Source: Nocardia sp. NBC_00565
Lineage (GTDB): Bacteria > Actinomycetota > Actinomycetes > Mycobacteriales > Mycobacteriaceae
Direction: 5' to 3'
Assembly: GCF_036345915.1 (NCBI RefSeq)
Contig: NZ_CP107785.1
Coordinates: forward strand, 6,820,001 to 6,884,000
DNA length: 64,000 bases
Numbering within the stretch: the stretch's first letter is position 1; each line of letters opens with the position of its first letter. Shown here piece by piece: positions 25,035 through 33,727 of this stretch. The translations under genes and the position numbers were made by a program. The notes below the pieces were generated by a model. It did not search any database. It was given only the letters and a program-made list of their open reading frames with translations, and was not told the DNA's origin.

Positions 25035-27341
25035 CTACTCCGCCGCAGTCGCCCGCCGACGAACCCGGCGCGCGGCCGCGACCAGATTGCGCAGCGACGG
25101 CTCCAACTGCCAGTAGTGGCGTGTCTTCAACCCACCGTCCGGATTCGCCCACAGGCGTTCCGGAGTGACGGCTTCCGCTGCGGCGGTGAGCAATTCGTCG
25201 AGCTCATCGATGTCCGGGATACGCGCCGAACGACTTTCGTAGACGCCCGGGCCTGCGCCGTGACTCAGGCCGTGGCCGGAGGCGGAGTCCTCCTTGAGCG
25301 CCGTGAGGACCCATTCGATCGAGCGGGTGGCGACGATCGCGGTGACGTCGGCATCGAGCTCCTCGATCGCATCGACCACCTCGGTACGACCGGAATAGCC
25401 GATGTGCGTATGGATCTGGGTTTCCGGCTGCACACCGGATGTGGCCAGCCGAAATGCCCCGACCGCCCAGCGCAGGTACTGCGCGCGCCCCGCCGGGCGC
25501 ATGGGTAGCAGCTCGCGAATGGCGGGCTCGTCGACCTGAATGATCGAAATCCCCGCACGCTCCAGATCCACCACCTCGTCGCGAATGGCGAGCGCCACCT
25601 GATCGGCGGTCTCGTACAGCGGCTGGTCCTGACGCACGAACGAACGCGCGATCATGGTGACCGGACCGGTGATCATGCCCTTGACCGGTTTGGCGGTCAA
25701 GGACTGGGCATAGCTCATCCACTCGACCGACATCGGCGCCGGCCGCGCGACATCGCCATAGATGATCGGCGGTCGCACGCAACGGGATCCGTACACCTGC
25801 ACCCAACCGAAATGCGTGGTCGCGAAGCCGTCGAGCAACTCGGCGAAGTACTGGATCATGTCGTTGCGCTCGTGCTCGCCGTGCACGAGCACATCCAGGC
25901 CGATATCTTCCTGCAGCCGGATGGTGGCCTCGATCTCGGCCTCGACCTTCTTGCGGTATTCGTCGTAGGACAGCTTGCCCTCGCCGAGGTCGTGGCGGGC
26001 CTGGCGAAGCTTGCCGGTCTGCGGGAAGGAACCCAGCGTGGTGGCGGGCACCAGCGGCAGATTCAGCTTGCGCTGCTGGGCTTCGCGGCGCACCTCGTAC
26101 GGTTCGCGCGAGCGCATATCGGGCGTGATCGCGTAAACCCGTTGCCGCACCGCGTGTTTCTGCTTGAAGTGCACCTCGGTGGGCCGCCTGCGCCACTTGT
26201 CCGACGGCCCCTCGGTGAGCGCCTTGGCGAGCGAAACCACCTCGCCCACCTTCTGCCGCGCGAAGGCGAGCCGGTCGGCGACATTGCCCTCGATATCGTA
26301 TTCGGCGAGCACGTCATAGGGCACATGCAGCAGCGTCGTACCGGTGGAGACCACCAGATCCGGGCAGACCTCGGCCAGCGAGTTGAGGTATTCGAGCGTG
26401 ACGAAACGATCCGCGCGCCACACATTGACGCCGCTGATCACGCCCGCGTACAAGCGCTTACGACGAATGCCGGGAATCTCGGCGAGCTCTTCCGGCTGAA
26501 TCCGGTACGCCGCCAGATCGAGGCCGATGGCCTCGACATTGGTCTCGGCCAGGATCCGCAGTGCCTCACCGAAATCGCCGTACTGGCCGGTGACCAGCAT
26601 GCGCGGACGCAGCGCCGAGGTCGAAAGTCGTTGGTAGGCCCGCTCGAACGCGGCGAGTTCGGCCGGGCTGCGCTCGCTGGTGAAGCACGGCTCGTCCAGC
26701 TGCACGCAGGTGGACCCGCGCTTGGCGAGGATCTCGAACAGCTCCTCGTAGACCGGAAGCAGCTTATCGAGCAGGCTCAGCGTGTCGAAACCGCCTGTCT
26801 CACCGGGGATATGGCCCGCCTTGGACAGCAGCAACAGCGAAACCGGACCGAGCACAACGGGTCGCAGTTCGATATCGGCGGCCTTGGCCCGATCCCACTC
26901 GTCGAGCAGCGCCTCGGGATGCAGCGAGAATTCGGTGGACCCATCGAGTTCGGGCTGGCGGTAGTGGTAGTTGGTGCCGAATAAGCGCACCAGCTCGAGC
27001 GGCGGCAGATCCGGGCGGCCGCGCGCCATCAGGAAGTAGAAGTCCAGCGGGTGCAGCTCGTCCTGGAACGGCTCGAACCGGCTCGGCACCGCGCCGAAGA
27101 GCAGCGCGTTATCGAGCACATGGTCATAGAAGGAGAAGGTGTTGCCCGGCACCTGGGTCAACCCGGTCGCGGCCAGACCGTTGTACTGGCGCTCCTGGAT
27201 TTCGCGCCCCACCGCGAGCAACTCGTCGCGGGAGATCCCGCCACGCCAATAGCTCTCGAGGGCCCGCTTGAGTTCCCGGTGCGGCCCGATCCTCGGGTAG
27301 CCGAGAATGCTCGACCCGTAACCGTCCTGGACGTTGACCAT
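25035..27341 (-). CDS. MetE-family methionine synthase homologue lacking three zinc ligands
   Basis: A 768-aa protein of full MetE length with both barrel halves (SSILGYPRIGPHRELKRALE at the N terminus, ATTLGSFPQTGKLRQAR at the second half, VLVHGEHERNDMIQYFAELL, YGSRCVRPPIIYGDV, PVKGMITGPVTM). The cobalamin-independent enzyme transfers methyl from methyltetrahydrofolate-glutamates to homocysteine through a zinc thiolate. The E. coli ligands H641, C643, E665 and C726 align with H646, G648, V670 and G736 here (IHTHIGYS; AIVATRS; ANPDGGLK), so only the His is kept. FDTNYHY is also changed to FGTNYHY. It is probably not a standard methionine synthase. A palindromic element precedes it. Confidence 0.85.
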   Translation of the reverse strand: MVNVQDGYGSSILGYPRIGPHRELKRALESYWRGGISRDELLAVGREIQERQYNGLAATGLTQVPGNTFSFYDHVLDNALLFGAVPSRFEPFQDELHPLDFYFLMARGRPDLPPLELVRLFGTNYHYRQPELDGSTEFSLHPEALLDEWDRAKAADIELRPVVLGPVSLLLLSKAGHIPGETGGFDTLSLLDKLLPVYEELFEILAKRGSTCVQLDEPCFTSERSPAELAAFERAYQRLSTSALRPRMLVTGQYGDFGEALRILAETNVEAIGLDLAAYRIQPEELAEIPGIRRKRLYAGVISGVNVWRADRFVTLEYLNSLAEVCPDLVVSTGTTLLHVPYDVLAEYDIEGNVADRLAFARQKVGEVVSLAKALTEGPSDKWRRRPTEVHFKQKHAVRQRVYAITPDMRSREPYEVRREAQQRKLNLPLVPATTLGSFPQTGKLRQARHDLGEGKLSYDEYRKKVEAEIEATIRLQEDIGLDVLVHGEHERNDMIQYFAELLDGFATTHFGWVQVYGSRCVRPPIIYGDVARPAPMSVEWMSYAQSLTAKPVKGMITGPVTMIARSFVRQDQPLYETADQVALAIRDEVVDLERAGISIIQVDEPAIRELLPMRPAGRAQYLRWAVGAFRLATSGVQPETQIHTHIGYSGRTEVVDAIEELDADVTAIVATRSIEWVLTALKEDSASGHGLSHGAGPGVYESRSARIPDIDELDELLTAAAEAVTPERLWANPDGGLKTRHYWQLEPSLRNLVAAARRVRRRATAAE

Positions 27342-27370
27342 GAGCGGGGTACTCCCTTGCTGTATTTTTG

Positions 27371-27509
27371 GCCGCGCGGGCGCGGCGTGTTCGCGGCCCC
27401 CAAGGTTCGCTTCCGAGCACTCGAGACTCGCGCCTGCGGCGCATGCGCTTCGAGTACTCGGAAGCGAACCGGCCGCGAACGGGTCGCTCGTAAGACTCGC
27501 TCCGTGGTG
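27371..27509 (-). repeat. Structured palindromic element, copy 1 (metE-fadB2 gap)
   Basis: Three nested or adjacent helices: GCCGCG/CGCGGC (27371-27386), an outer stem GTTCGCGGCC (27389-27398) with GGCCGCGAAC (27471-27480), and an inner 21-bp stem 27404-27424 with 27450-27470 (20 of 21 pairs). A conserved 28-bp tail follows at 27482-27509. A second copy with the same architecture but different stem sequence is at 28575-28718. The single mismatch in the 21-bp stem would be a G-U pair in RNA made from the minus strand, the direction of icl, fadB2 and metE. Confidence 0.75.
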
Positions 27510-27561
27510 CTTGCGCAGGTACCGAAGTCACCGACCCCACGCGCGGCACGGTGAAAACAGC

Positions 27562-28434
27562 TTATGCCCGGTTGTACTGGTAGAAACCCGCGCCGGTCTT
27601 CTTGCCGAGCAGACCCGCCTCGACCATGCGCATCAGCAGCGGCGGGGCGGAGTACAGCGGCTCCTTGAACTCCTGGTACATGGAGTCCGCGATCGACTTC
27701 ACGGTGTCCAGACCGACCAGATCGGTCAGCGCCAGCGGGCCCATCGGGTGGGCACAGCCGAGCACCATGGCCTTGTCGACGTCTTCCTTGGTGGCGAAGC
27801 CCGACTCGACCATCCGGATGGACGAGAGCAGGTACGGCACCAGCAGTGCGTTGACCACGAAACCGGAGCGGTCGGCCGAGCGCACGACCTGCTTGTCGAG
27901 CACGTCACCGGCGAAGGCCTCGGCGCGCTTGGAAACCGACTCGCTGGTCTTGAGCGTGGTGACCAGCTCGACCAGCGGCAGCACCGGCACCGGGTTGAAG
28001 AAGTGCATGCCGACCACGCGCTCGGGATTCGAGGTGGCGACCGCGATCTTCATGATCGGGATGGAGGAGGTGTTGGAGGCCAGCACGGCGTCCGGATCGG
28101 TGACGACCTTGTCGAGCTCGGCGAAGATGGCGGTCTTCACCTTCTCGTCCTCGAGCACCGCCTCGACCACCAGCTGGCGGTCGGCGAAGTCGCCGAGGTC
28201 GGAGGTGAACCGCAGTCGCCAAGCGGCCTGCTCGCGCTCCCGCTCGGTGATCTTGCCGCTGCTCACGCCGCGGTCGAGCGAGCGCAGGATGCGGGCGCGG
28301 CCCGCCGCGGCTAGTTCCCGAGTCTGTTCGTAGACGAGCACATCGATATGCGCCCTGGCACACACCTCCGCGATTCCGGCACCCATCTGTCCGGCACCGA
28401 TGATGCCGACGCGCTGAATCTTCTCGCTGCTCAC
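27562..28434 (-). CDS. fadB2: 3-hydroxybutyryl-CoA dehydrogenase
   Basis: A 290-aa 3-hydroxyacyl-CoA dehydrogenase. The NAD-binding motif is GIIGAGQMGAGIAEVCA at the N terminus; catalytic elements include ASNTSSIPI, the His in GMHFFNPVPVLPLVEL and VNALLVPYLL; the C-terminal domain ends KKTGAGFYQYNRA. It oxidises 3-hydroxybutyryl-CoA to acetoacetyl-CoA, or the reverse. The GTG at 28434 is preceded by AGGAG (28441-28445). Its position next to icl corresponds to Rv0467-Rv0468. Each flank carries one of the structured palindromic elements. Confidence 0.92.
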   Translation of the reverse strand: MSSEKIQRVGIIGAGQMGAGIAEVCARAHIDVLVYEQTRELAAAGRARILRSLDRGVSSGKITEREREQAAWRLRFTSDLGDFADRQLVVEAVLEDEKVKTAIFAELDKVVTDPDAVLASNTSSIPIMKIAVATSNPERVVGMHFFNPVPVLPLVELVTTLKTSESVSKRAEAFAGDVLDKQVVRSADRSGFVVNALLVPYLLSSIRMVESGFATKEDVDKAMVLGCAHPMGPLALTDLVGLDTVKSIADSMYQEFKEPLYSAPPLLMRMVEAGLLGKKTGAGFYQYNRA

Positions 28435-28529
28435 GTCCCGCTCCTGCTGTTTTGTCTGGCTGTCGGGTGGCTGGTGAAGGTGTCGCTCTGATGTGAGCAA
28501 GCCTTCGATGGTCCAAGGTATAGGGCGAT

Positions 28530-28563
28530 GCCCTCCCCGCTGGGGCTGTTCAGCGGGGAGGGC
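28530..28563. terminator. 12-bp perfect hairpin upstream of fadB2
   Basis: GCCCTCCCCGCT (28530-28541) pairs fully with its complement (28552-28563) around a 10-bp loop. In the plus direction TCTATCT follows. It lies between icl and fadB2, so it may end icl transcripts, or plus-strand antisense ones. It sits directly beside the palindromic element 28575-28718. Confidence 0.55.
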
Positions 28564-28574
28564 TCTATCTGATT

Positions 28575-28718
28575 GCAGCGCCTTCGGCGCTGCGTGTTCG
28601 CGGCCCCCCGATGTCTCGCGTCCGAGCCGTCGAGACTCGCGACTGCGTCGCATGCGCTTCGACGACTCGGACGCGAGACGGGCCGCGAACGGTCGCTCGT
28701 AAGACTCGCTCCGTGGTG
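28575..28718 (-). repeat. Structured palindromic element, copy 2 (fadB2-icl gap)
   Basis: Same build as 27371-27509. A first hairpin GCAGCGCC/GGCGCTGC (28575-28593), outer stem GTTCGCGGCC (28596-28605) with 28681-28690, inner 21-bp stem 28613-28633 with 28659-28679 (20 of 21 pairs, mismatch at the same place as in copy 1), and the shared 28-bp tail at 28691-28718. Several inner-stem bases differ from copy 1 but pairing is kept on both arms. No protein is convincing here. Confidence 0.75.
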
Positions 28719-28790
28719 GTCGGTTCAGCGTCGAACGGCGGTACACCCCGTTGTTCGACCGACCACGCGATGGCCATCGTGTAGCTCAGC

Positions 28791-30080
28791 TCAGTGGAAC
28801 TGGCCCTCTTCGGTGGAGCCCTTCAGGGCGGCCGTCGAGGTGTTCGGGTCCACGGTGGTGGCGATGGTGTCGAAGTAGCCGGCACCGACCTCACGCTGGT
28901 GCTTGACGGCGGTGAAGCCACGCTCGGCGGCGGCCTTGAACTCGCGCTCCTGCAGGTCGACGAAGGCGGTCATACCCTCGCGGGCGTAGCCGTAGGCCAG
29001 GTCGAACATGCCGTAGTTGAGCGAGTGGAAGCCGGCCAGGGTGATGAACTGGAACTTGAAGCCCATCGCGCCGAGCTCACGCTGGAACTTCGCGATGGTC
29101 GCGTCGTCCAGGTGCGCCTTCCAGTTGAAGGACGGCGAGCAGTTGTAGGCCAGCAGCTGGTCCGGGAACTCGCCGCGGACGGCCTCGGCGAACTTGCGCG
29201 CGACCTCGAGGTCCGGCACGCCGGTCTCCATCCAGATGAGGTCGGAGTAGGGGGCGTAGGCCTTGGCACGCGCGATGCAGGGCTCGATGCCGTTCTTCAC
29301 ACCGTAGAAGCCCTCGGGGGTGCGAGTGCCGTCCAGGAACTCACGGTCACGCTCGTCCACGTCCGAGGTGATCAGGGTGGCGGCCTCGGCGTCGGTGCGG
29401 GCGATGATCACCGACGGCACGTCGGCGACATCGGAGGCCAGACGCGCGGAGGTCAGCGTGCGGATGTGCTGCTGGGTCGGGATCAGCACCTTGCCGCCCA
29501 GGTGGCCACACTTCTTCTCGGAGGCCAGCTGGTCCTCCCAGTGCACGCCGGCGGCACCGGCGGCGATCATGGCCTTCTGCAGTTCGTAGGCGTTCAGCGC
29601 GCCACCGAAACCGGCCTCGGCGTCGGCGACGATCGGGGCCAGCCAGTTCTTGACCGAGGTGTCACCCTCGACCTTGGCGATCTCGTCGGCACGAAGCAGC
29701 GCGTTGTTGATGCGACGCACAACGGCCGGGACCGAGTTGGCCGGGTACAGCGACTGGTCGGGGTAGGTGTGGCCGGAGAGGTTCGCGTCACCGGCGACCT
29801 GCCAACCCGACAGGTAGATGGCCTGCAGGCCGGCGCGGACCTGCTGGACCGCCATGTTGCCGGTCAGGGCGCCGAGGGAGTTGATGTAGTCCTCGTTGTT
29901 GACGAGATCCCAGAGGATCTCCGAGCCGCGACGGGCGAGGGTGGCCTCTTCGACGACGGTGCCCTGCAGCTTCGACACCTGCTCGGCGGTGTAGTTGCGG
30001 GTGATGCCCTTCCAGCGGGGGTTGGTGTCCCAATCCTGCTGGATCTCCGCAGCGGTCTTCGGGGTGCCGGCGTTCGACAT
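28791..30080 (-). CDS. icl: Isocitrate lyase
   Basis: A 429-aa prokaryotic-type isocitrate lyase. The catalytic loop [10 protein letters not shown] with the active-site Cys is present, with [13 protein letters not shown] near the N terminus, [11 protein letters not shown], and [16 protein letters not shown]. It splits isocitrate into glyoxylate and succinate in the glyoxylate shunt and, in mycobacteria, also handles methylisocitrate; it is needed for growth on fatty acids. The ATG at 30080 has GGAG upstream. The promoter region carries direct repeats and RamB-like motifs. Together with fadB2 it matches the Rv0467-Rv0468 pair. Confidence 0.97.
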   Translation of the reverse strand: MSNAGTPKTAAEIQQDWDTNPRWKGITRNYTAEQVSKLQGTVVEEATLARRGSEILWDLVNNEDYINSLGALTGNMAVQQVRAGLQAIYLSGWQVAGDANLSGHTYPDQSLYPANSVPAVVRRINNALLRADEIAKVEGDTSVKNWLAPIVADAEAGFGGALNAYELQKAMIAAGAAGVHWEDQLASEKKCGHLGGKVLIPTQQHIRTLTSARLASDVADVPSVIIARTDAEAATLITSDVDERDREFLDGTRTPEGFYGVKNGIEPCIARAKAYAPYSDLIWMETGVPDLEVARKFAEAVRGEFPDQLLAYNCSPSFNWKAHLDDATIAKFQRELGAMGFKFQFITLAGFHSLNYGMFDLAYGYAREGMTAFVDLQEREFKAAAERGFTAVKHQREVGAGYFDTIATTVDPNTSTAALKGSTEEGQFH

Positions 30081-30216
30081 CTCTGACTCCACTTCTTCGT
30101 TTCGGTGCCCCACGGCCGAGCATCGCTCGAACTGCTGTGGCGGCAATTTGCAGGCTTGCTAGGCCCATGGGGTGTACTTTCACACGATGGCACACCAGGA
30201 AATAGCCGTCTACCTG

Positions 30217-30298
30217 TTGCAAGTGTGAATCCGAGCTAGGTTTCAACAGGTCTTTGCCAACTTTGCGAAATTAGCTCGCGAATTGCAAGAGTGAAACC
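30217..30298. promoter_or_regulatory. Direct repeats and RamB-like motif upstream of icl
   Basis: TTGCAAGTGTGAATCC (30217-30232) and TTGCAAGAGTGAAACC (30283-30298) are 14-of-16 direct repeats 66 bp apart. Between them AACTTTGCGAAATT (30259-30272) resembles the RamB site family known from acetate/glyoxylate genes of corynebacteria and mycobacteria. They lie 137-218 bp upstream of the icl start. The lipase gene starts at 30536 on the other strand. Binding by RamB is inference; no ramB gene lies in the window. Confidence 0.45.
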
Positions 30299-30535
30299 TA
30301 CCCGCCGGTAGCCCTGACATGCGGTTTTAGCGTAACGCCCGTACTGTTAGCGATCACGGGATGAGCGGTCATCCGACCCGCCCGACATTCCGGGTTGTGA
30401 GAACCTTCACAAGCGCCCATGTGGCCGCCACCACCTCCGACGGAAGGCCGATCGGCCGATCGGGCAGACTGAGGCGAATTTCCAACTCTCGGACAGGGCG
30501 TCCAGTTCGTTGTGCGGGCGCCCGATAGGAGCGTC

Positions 30536-31657
30536 ATGCGGAAACTGTGGTTCACCACGGCGATCGCCCTCGCGAGCCTGCTGTATCCACCCGTGGCGGG
30601 GGCCGATCCGGGCATTGTCGAATCGGTGGCGCCGCTGGCTCCGGCCGCGACCCCGCCAGGTTCGGTGGATGCCGGCCGCATCTTGTACTCGACCACCACC
30701 GCCAACGATGCGCCGACGGTGGCCAGCGCCGCGGTCTACTTCCCGCCCGGCGCGCCCCCGGCGGGCGGTTGGCCCGTGATCGCGTGGGCGCACGGCACGG
30801 TCGGGCTCGGGGACGACTGTGCCTACAGCATCGCCGGACCCGGTGCGGTCGCACGGGACTGGGCGTATCTGGGGACGTGGCTGGAGCAGGGCTATGCGAT
30901 CGTGGCCGCGGACTACGCCGGACTCGGCACGCCCGGCGAACATCCCTACCTCAACGGCATCGTGGAGGCACACAATGTCGTCGACGCGGTCAAGGCCGCG
31001 ACCGGGCAGTATTCCTCGCTGGCGAAGAAATGGGTGGTTGTCGGACAGTCGCAGGGCGGCGGCGCGGCCGTGTACACCGCGCGCTACGCCACCGAATTCG
31101 GCGGACCCGAACTCGATTATCGCGGCGCGGTCGGCACCGGAGTGCCCGCCTATATCGATGACATTCTGCTGCCGCTGGGGCCGCATGTGCCGCCGGTCGA
31201 GCTGTCGTCGCACACCACCGCGTACGTGCTCTACATCCTCAACGGACTGCGCACCACCTACCCCGCGCTCGACATCGAGTCGTATCTGACCGACTCCGGT
31301 CGCGACTGGCTCGCCCGGGCGCGCGAGGCGTGCATCGGCCCGCTCGGCGATGAACTCGGCGCGAACGGCGTGGTGGTCGGTGACCTCTTCGCGCGACCGC
31401 TGGCGCAGATTCCGAACCTGCACGAACTATTGTCCGGATACCTGGGTCTGCCCGAATCCGGTTACGACAAGCCGCTGTTCATGGGGCAGGGCCTGCGCGA
31501 CACCGATGTGATCACGCCCGAGACGCTGCGATTCGCAGCGGTGCTGCAGGCCAACCGGCAGCCGGTCACCTTGCACACCTATCCCGAGGATCACAGCGGA
31601 ACGGTGAACGCGTCACTATCGGATTCGGTCCCCTTCGTCCGAAACCTGTTCGCTTAG
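30536..31657 (+). CDS. Secreted lipase-family alpha/beta hydrolase
   Basis: A 373-aa exported protein. The signal peptide is MRKLWFTTAIALASLLYPPVAGADPG with cleavage probably after AGA. The mature part is a secretory-lipase-like (LIP) domain: GWPVIAWAHGTVGLGDDCAYS (oxyanion hole), AADYAGLGTPGEHPYL and the nucleophile VVVGQSQGGGAAVYTA. Late DTDVITPE and YPEDHSGTV supply acid and His. It probably hydrolyses lipid or ester substrates outside the cell. The ATG at 30536 follows AGGAG. It converges on the allantoinase gene and is not obviously part of the purine operon. Confidence 0.85.
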   Translation: MRKLWFTTAIALASLLYPPVAGADPGIVESVAPLAPAATPPGSVDAGRILYSTTTANDAPTVASAAVYFPPGAPPAGGWPVIAWAHGTVGLGDDCAYSIAGPGAVARDWAYLGTWLEQGYAIVAADYAGLGTPGEHPYLNGIVEAHNVVDAVKAATGQYSSLAKKWVVVGQSQGGGAAVYTARYATEFGGPELDYRGAVGTGVPAYIDDILLPLGPHVPPVELSSHTTAYVLYILNGLRTTYPALDIESYLTDSGRDWLARAREACIGPLGDELGANGVVVGDLFARPLAQIPNLHELLSGYLGLPESGYDKPLFMGQGLRDTDVITPETLRFAAVLQANRQPVTLHTYPEDHSGTVNASLSDSVPFVRNLFA

Positions 31658-31664
31658 CAGCGGT

Positions 31665-32576
31665 CTACCGGTAATTGGGGCTCGGCGGGTGGGTTTCGCG
31701 CCAGTGTTCGGCTATGTCGATGCGGCGGGGAATCCAGACGTCGGGGTGGGATTGGACGTGGTCGAGGAAGTGTTCCAGGGCGGCGATGCGGGCGGGGCGG
31801 CCGACGATGCGGCAGTGCAGACCGATCGAGAGCATTTTCGGGCTGCCCTCGGCGCCTTCGCGATAGAGAGTGTCGAAGGCGTCGCGGAGGTGGGAGAAGA
31901 ATTGGTCGCCGCTGGGGAAGCCCGCGGGTGAGGCGAAGCGCATGTCATTGGTGTCGAGGGTGTACGGGACGACCAAGTGGTTGCGGCCGTGGATGGTTAC
32001 CCAGTAGGGGAGGTCGTCGGCGTAGGAGTCGGAGTCGTAGGCGAAACCGCCGTGCTCGACGACCAATTCCCTGGTCTGCGGGGAATCGCGGCCGGTGTAC
32101 CAGCCACGCGGGACCGCACCGGTGAGTTCGGTGAGGATGCGCACGGCCTCGGCCATATGCGCGCGCTCGGTGTCGCGGTCGGCGAGTTGGTAGGACTTCC
32201 AGCGCAGACCGTGACTGGCGATTTCGTGGCCGAGCTCCTGAAAAGCCGCGACCGCCTCCGGATTTCGCTGCATGGCGCGGGCGACCGCGAAGATGGTCAG
32301 CGGTAGGCCGCGGCGTTCGAAGGCGCGCAGGACACGCCAGAGCCCAGCCCGCGAACCGTACTCATAGAGCGATTCCATGCTCATGTGGCGATTTGGGAAG
32401 GCCTGCGCCGGAGTCATTTCCGAGAGGAAGGTCTCCGAATGCGGGTCGCCGTCGAGCACGTTGTTCTCCGCGCCCTCCTCGTAATTGAGGACGAATTGCA
32501 CCGCGATCTTGGCTCCGCCCGGCCATTTCGGATCCGGTGGTGTCGGACCGTAACCGACGAAATCCCGCTCGCTCAT
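31665..32576 (-). CDS. puuE: Allantoinase (PuuE, polysaccharide-deacetylase type)
   Basis: A 303-aa NodB-fold allantoinase: RDFVGYGPTPPDPKWPGGAKIAVQFVLNYEEG at the start, NRHMSMESLYEYGSRAGLWRVLR, GHEIASHGLRWKSY and GWYTGRDSPQTRELVVEHGGFAYDSDSYADDLPYW. This is the PuuE class, unrelated to amidohydrolase allantoinase. It opens allantoin to allantoate. The ATG overlaps the allantoicase stop (ATGA), so it ends the xanthine dehydrogenase-aldolase-allantoicase operon. Neighbouring genes cover the steps before and after. Confidence 0.93.
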   Translation of the reverse strand: MSERDFVGYGPTPPDPKWPGGAKIAVQFVLNYEEGAENNVLDGDPHSETFLSEMTPAQAFPNRHMSMESLYEYGSRAGLWRVLRAFERRGLPLTIFAVARAMQRNPEAVAAFQELGHEIASHGLRWKSYQLADRDTERAHMAEAVRILTELTGAVPRGWYTGRDSPQTRELVVEHGGFAYDSDSYADDLPYWVTIHGRNHLVVPYTLDTNDMRFASPAGFPSGDQFFSHLRDAFDTLYREGAEGSPKMLSIGLHCRIVGRPARIAALEHFLDHVQSHPDVWIPRRIDIAEHWRETHPPSPNYR

Positions 32577-33595
32577 TCGCCCAACTCCCCGTACAAACGC
32601 AGCCGCGCGAGACCGCCGTCGGGATAGATATCCAGGCGGACCTCCTCCACCGACGCCGCCATCGGCGCGATCGCGAAGCGGTGCCGGGTATCCGGCAGCA
32701 GCTCGGTGCGCGGTAGCAGCTCCAGTTCGGTGCCGTCATTGGTGCGGCCGGTGAGCCGGGCCGAACCGGGACTGTTGCCGAGGAAGTACGACGTATCGAT
32801 CTCGGCGAGCCGGATGAGGCCGGGACCGGCGAGGCGGATGTGCACCCAGTCATTGCTGTCGTCGCGGCGACGCGCGGTTTCCCAGCCGTCGCCCATCTTT
32901 CGCGCCAGACCGGGATAGAGCAGTTGATTCGGCGAACTGTAGAAACGGTTGGAGCAGTCCAGGACCAGCGCGCCGTTCTCCAGCGCGGCCAGATCCAGCG
33001 GGCCGAGGCCGAGCAGCCGTTGGTCGGGCCTGCCCTCGCCGTGCACGCGCAGGCGGGCCACACCGCCATCCGGATGCATGGTGAGTTTCACATGGGTCCA
33101 ACGCTTTTCGTTCTCGATGACGAACGGGTTGCGGCTGTCACCGGTGACCGCGGCACGGTCGATCAGGGCCACCCAATCGTCGCGCTCGGCAATGGTTTCC
33201 GCGGGCGGGTAGCCGTCGATCTCCAGCGCGGAGACCGACACCGCGGGCGGATAGTTGCCTTTGAACCAGGCGGTGTCCACCACGATGCCGCGGATCACCC
33301 CGGGTACGCCGAGGCGCACGATGGCGGAGTCGTCGCCGGGGCGACCGCGGTGCCTACGGGTCTCCCAGCCGTCGTAGATCTGGCCCTTGTGCCCGAAGGT
33401 CGACGGCCGGTACTCCGACGGACCCGGATTGATCAAATTCTCCTTCTCCGCGAAGAATTCGTCATTGGCCCAGATCACCGAGCCGCCCAACGGGCGGACA
33501 GCGAGATCGGGTAGGAGCGTGAAGTCTTCCGGATCGCGCCCACCCGTCGCCCGACCACCGCCCCTCATTGAATCGCTGCGCGATGCTTCGCTCAT
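32573..33595 (-). CDS. alc: Allantoicase
   Basis: A 340-aa allantoicase with the two tandem allantoicase domains: first FTLLPDLAVRPLGGSVIWANDEFFAEKENLINPG..YDGWETRRHR, second QLLYPGLARKMGDGWETARRRDDSNDWVHIRLAG. It splits allantoate into ureidoglycolate and urea. The ATG at 33595 has AGGAG (33601-33605) at 5 bp, which decides the start over the upstream in-frame ATG at 33643. About 130 bp separate it from the aldolase gene upstream, and its stop overlaps the allantoinase start. Confidence 0.93.
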   Translation of the reverse strand: MSEASRSDSMRGGGRATGGRDPEDFTLLPDLAVRPLGGSVIWANDEFFAEKENLINPGPSEYRPSTFGHKGQIYDGWETRRHRGRPGDDSAIVRLGVPGVIRGIVVDTAWFKGNYPPAVSVSALEIDGYPPAETIAERDDWVALIDRAAVTGDSRNPFVIENEKRWTHVKLTMHPDGGVARLRVHGEGRPDQRLLGLGPLDLAALENGALVLDCSNRFYSSPNQLLYPGLARKMGDGWETARRRDDSNDWVHIRLAGPGLIRLAEIDTSYFLGNSPGSARLTGRTNDGTELELLPRTELLPDTRHRFAIAPMAASVEEVRLDIYPDGGLARLRLYGELGE

Positions 33596-33727
33596 GAGTT
33601 CTCCTGCGTCACGCGGGAATCCCGCATCTGGTTCGTGCCACACCGATTGCCCCGCGCCGCCGTCGAATAGCCGATGCCGCGCGAACTCACAGTGCCACCC
33701 CGTCGTGGCTTGTTGTATGGCCGCATC

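Noticed and set aside
27342..27560. Cobalamin or SAM riboswitch upstream of metE
   Set aside because: The structure found is shared with the fadB2-icl gap and lacks the known conserved boxes of those riboswitches.
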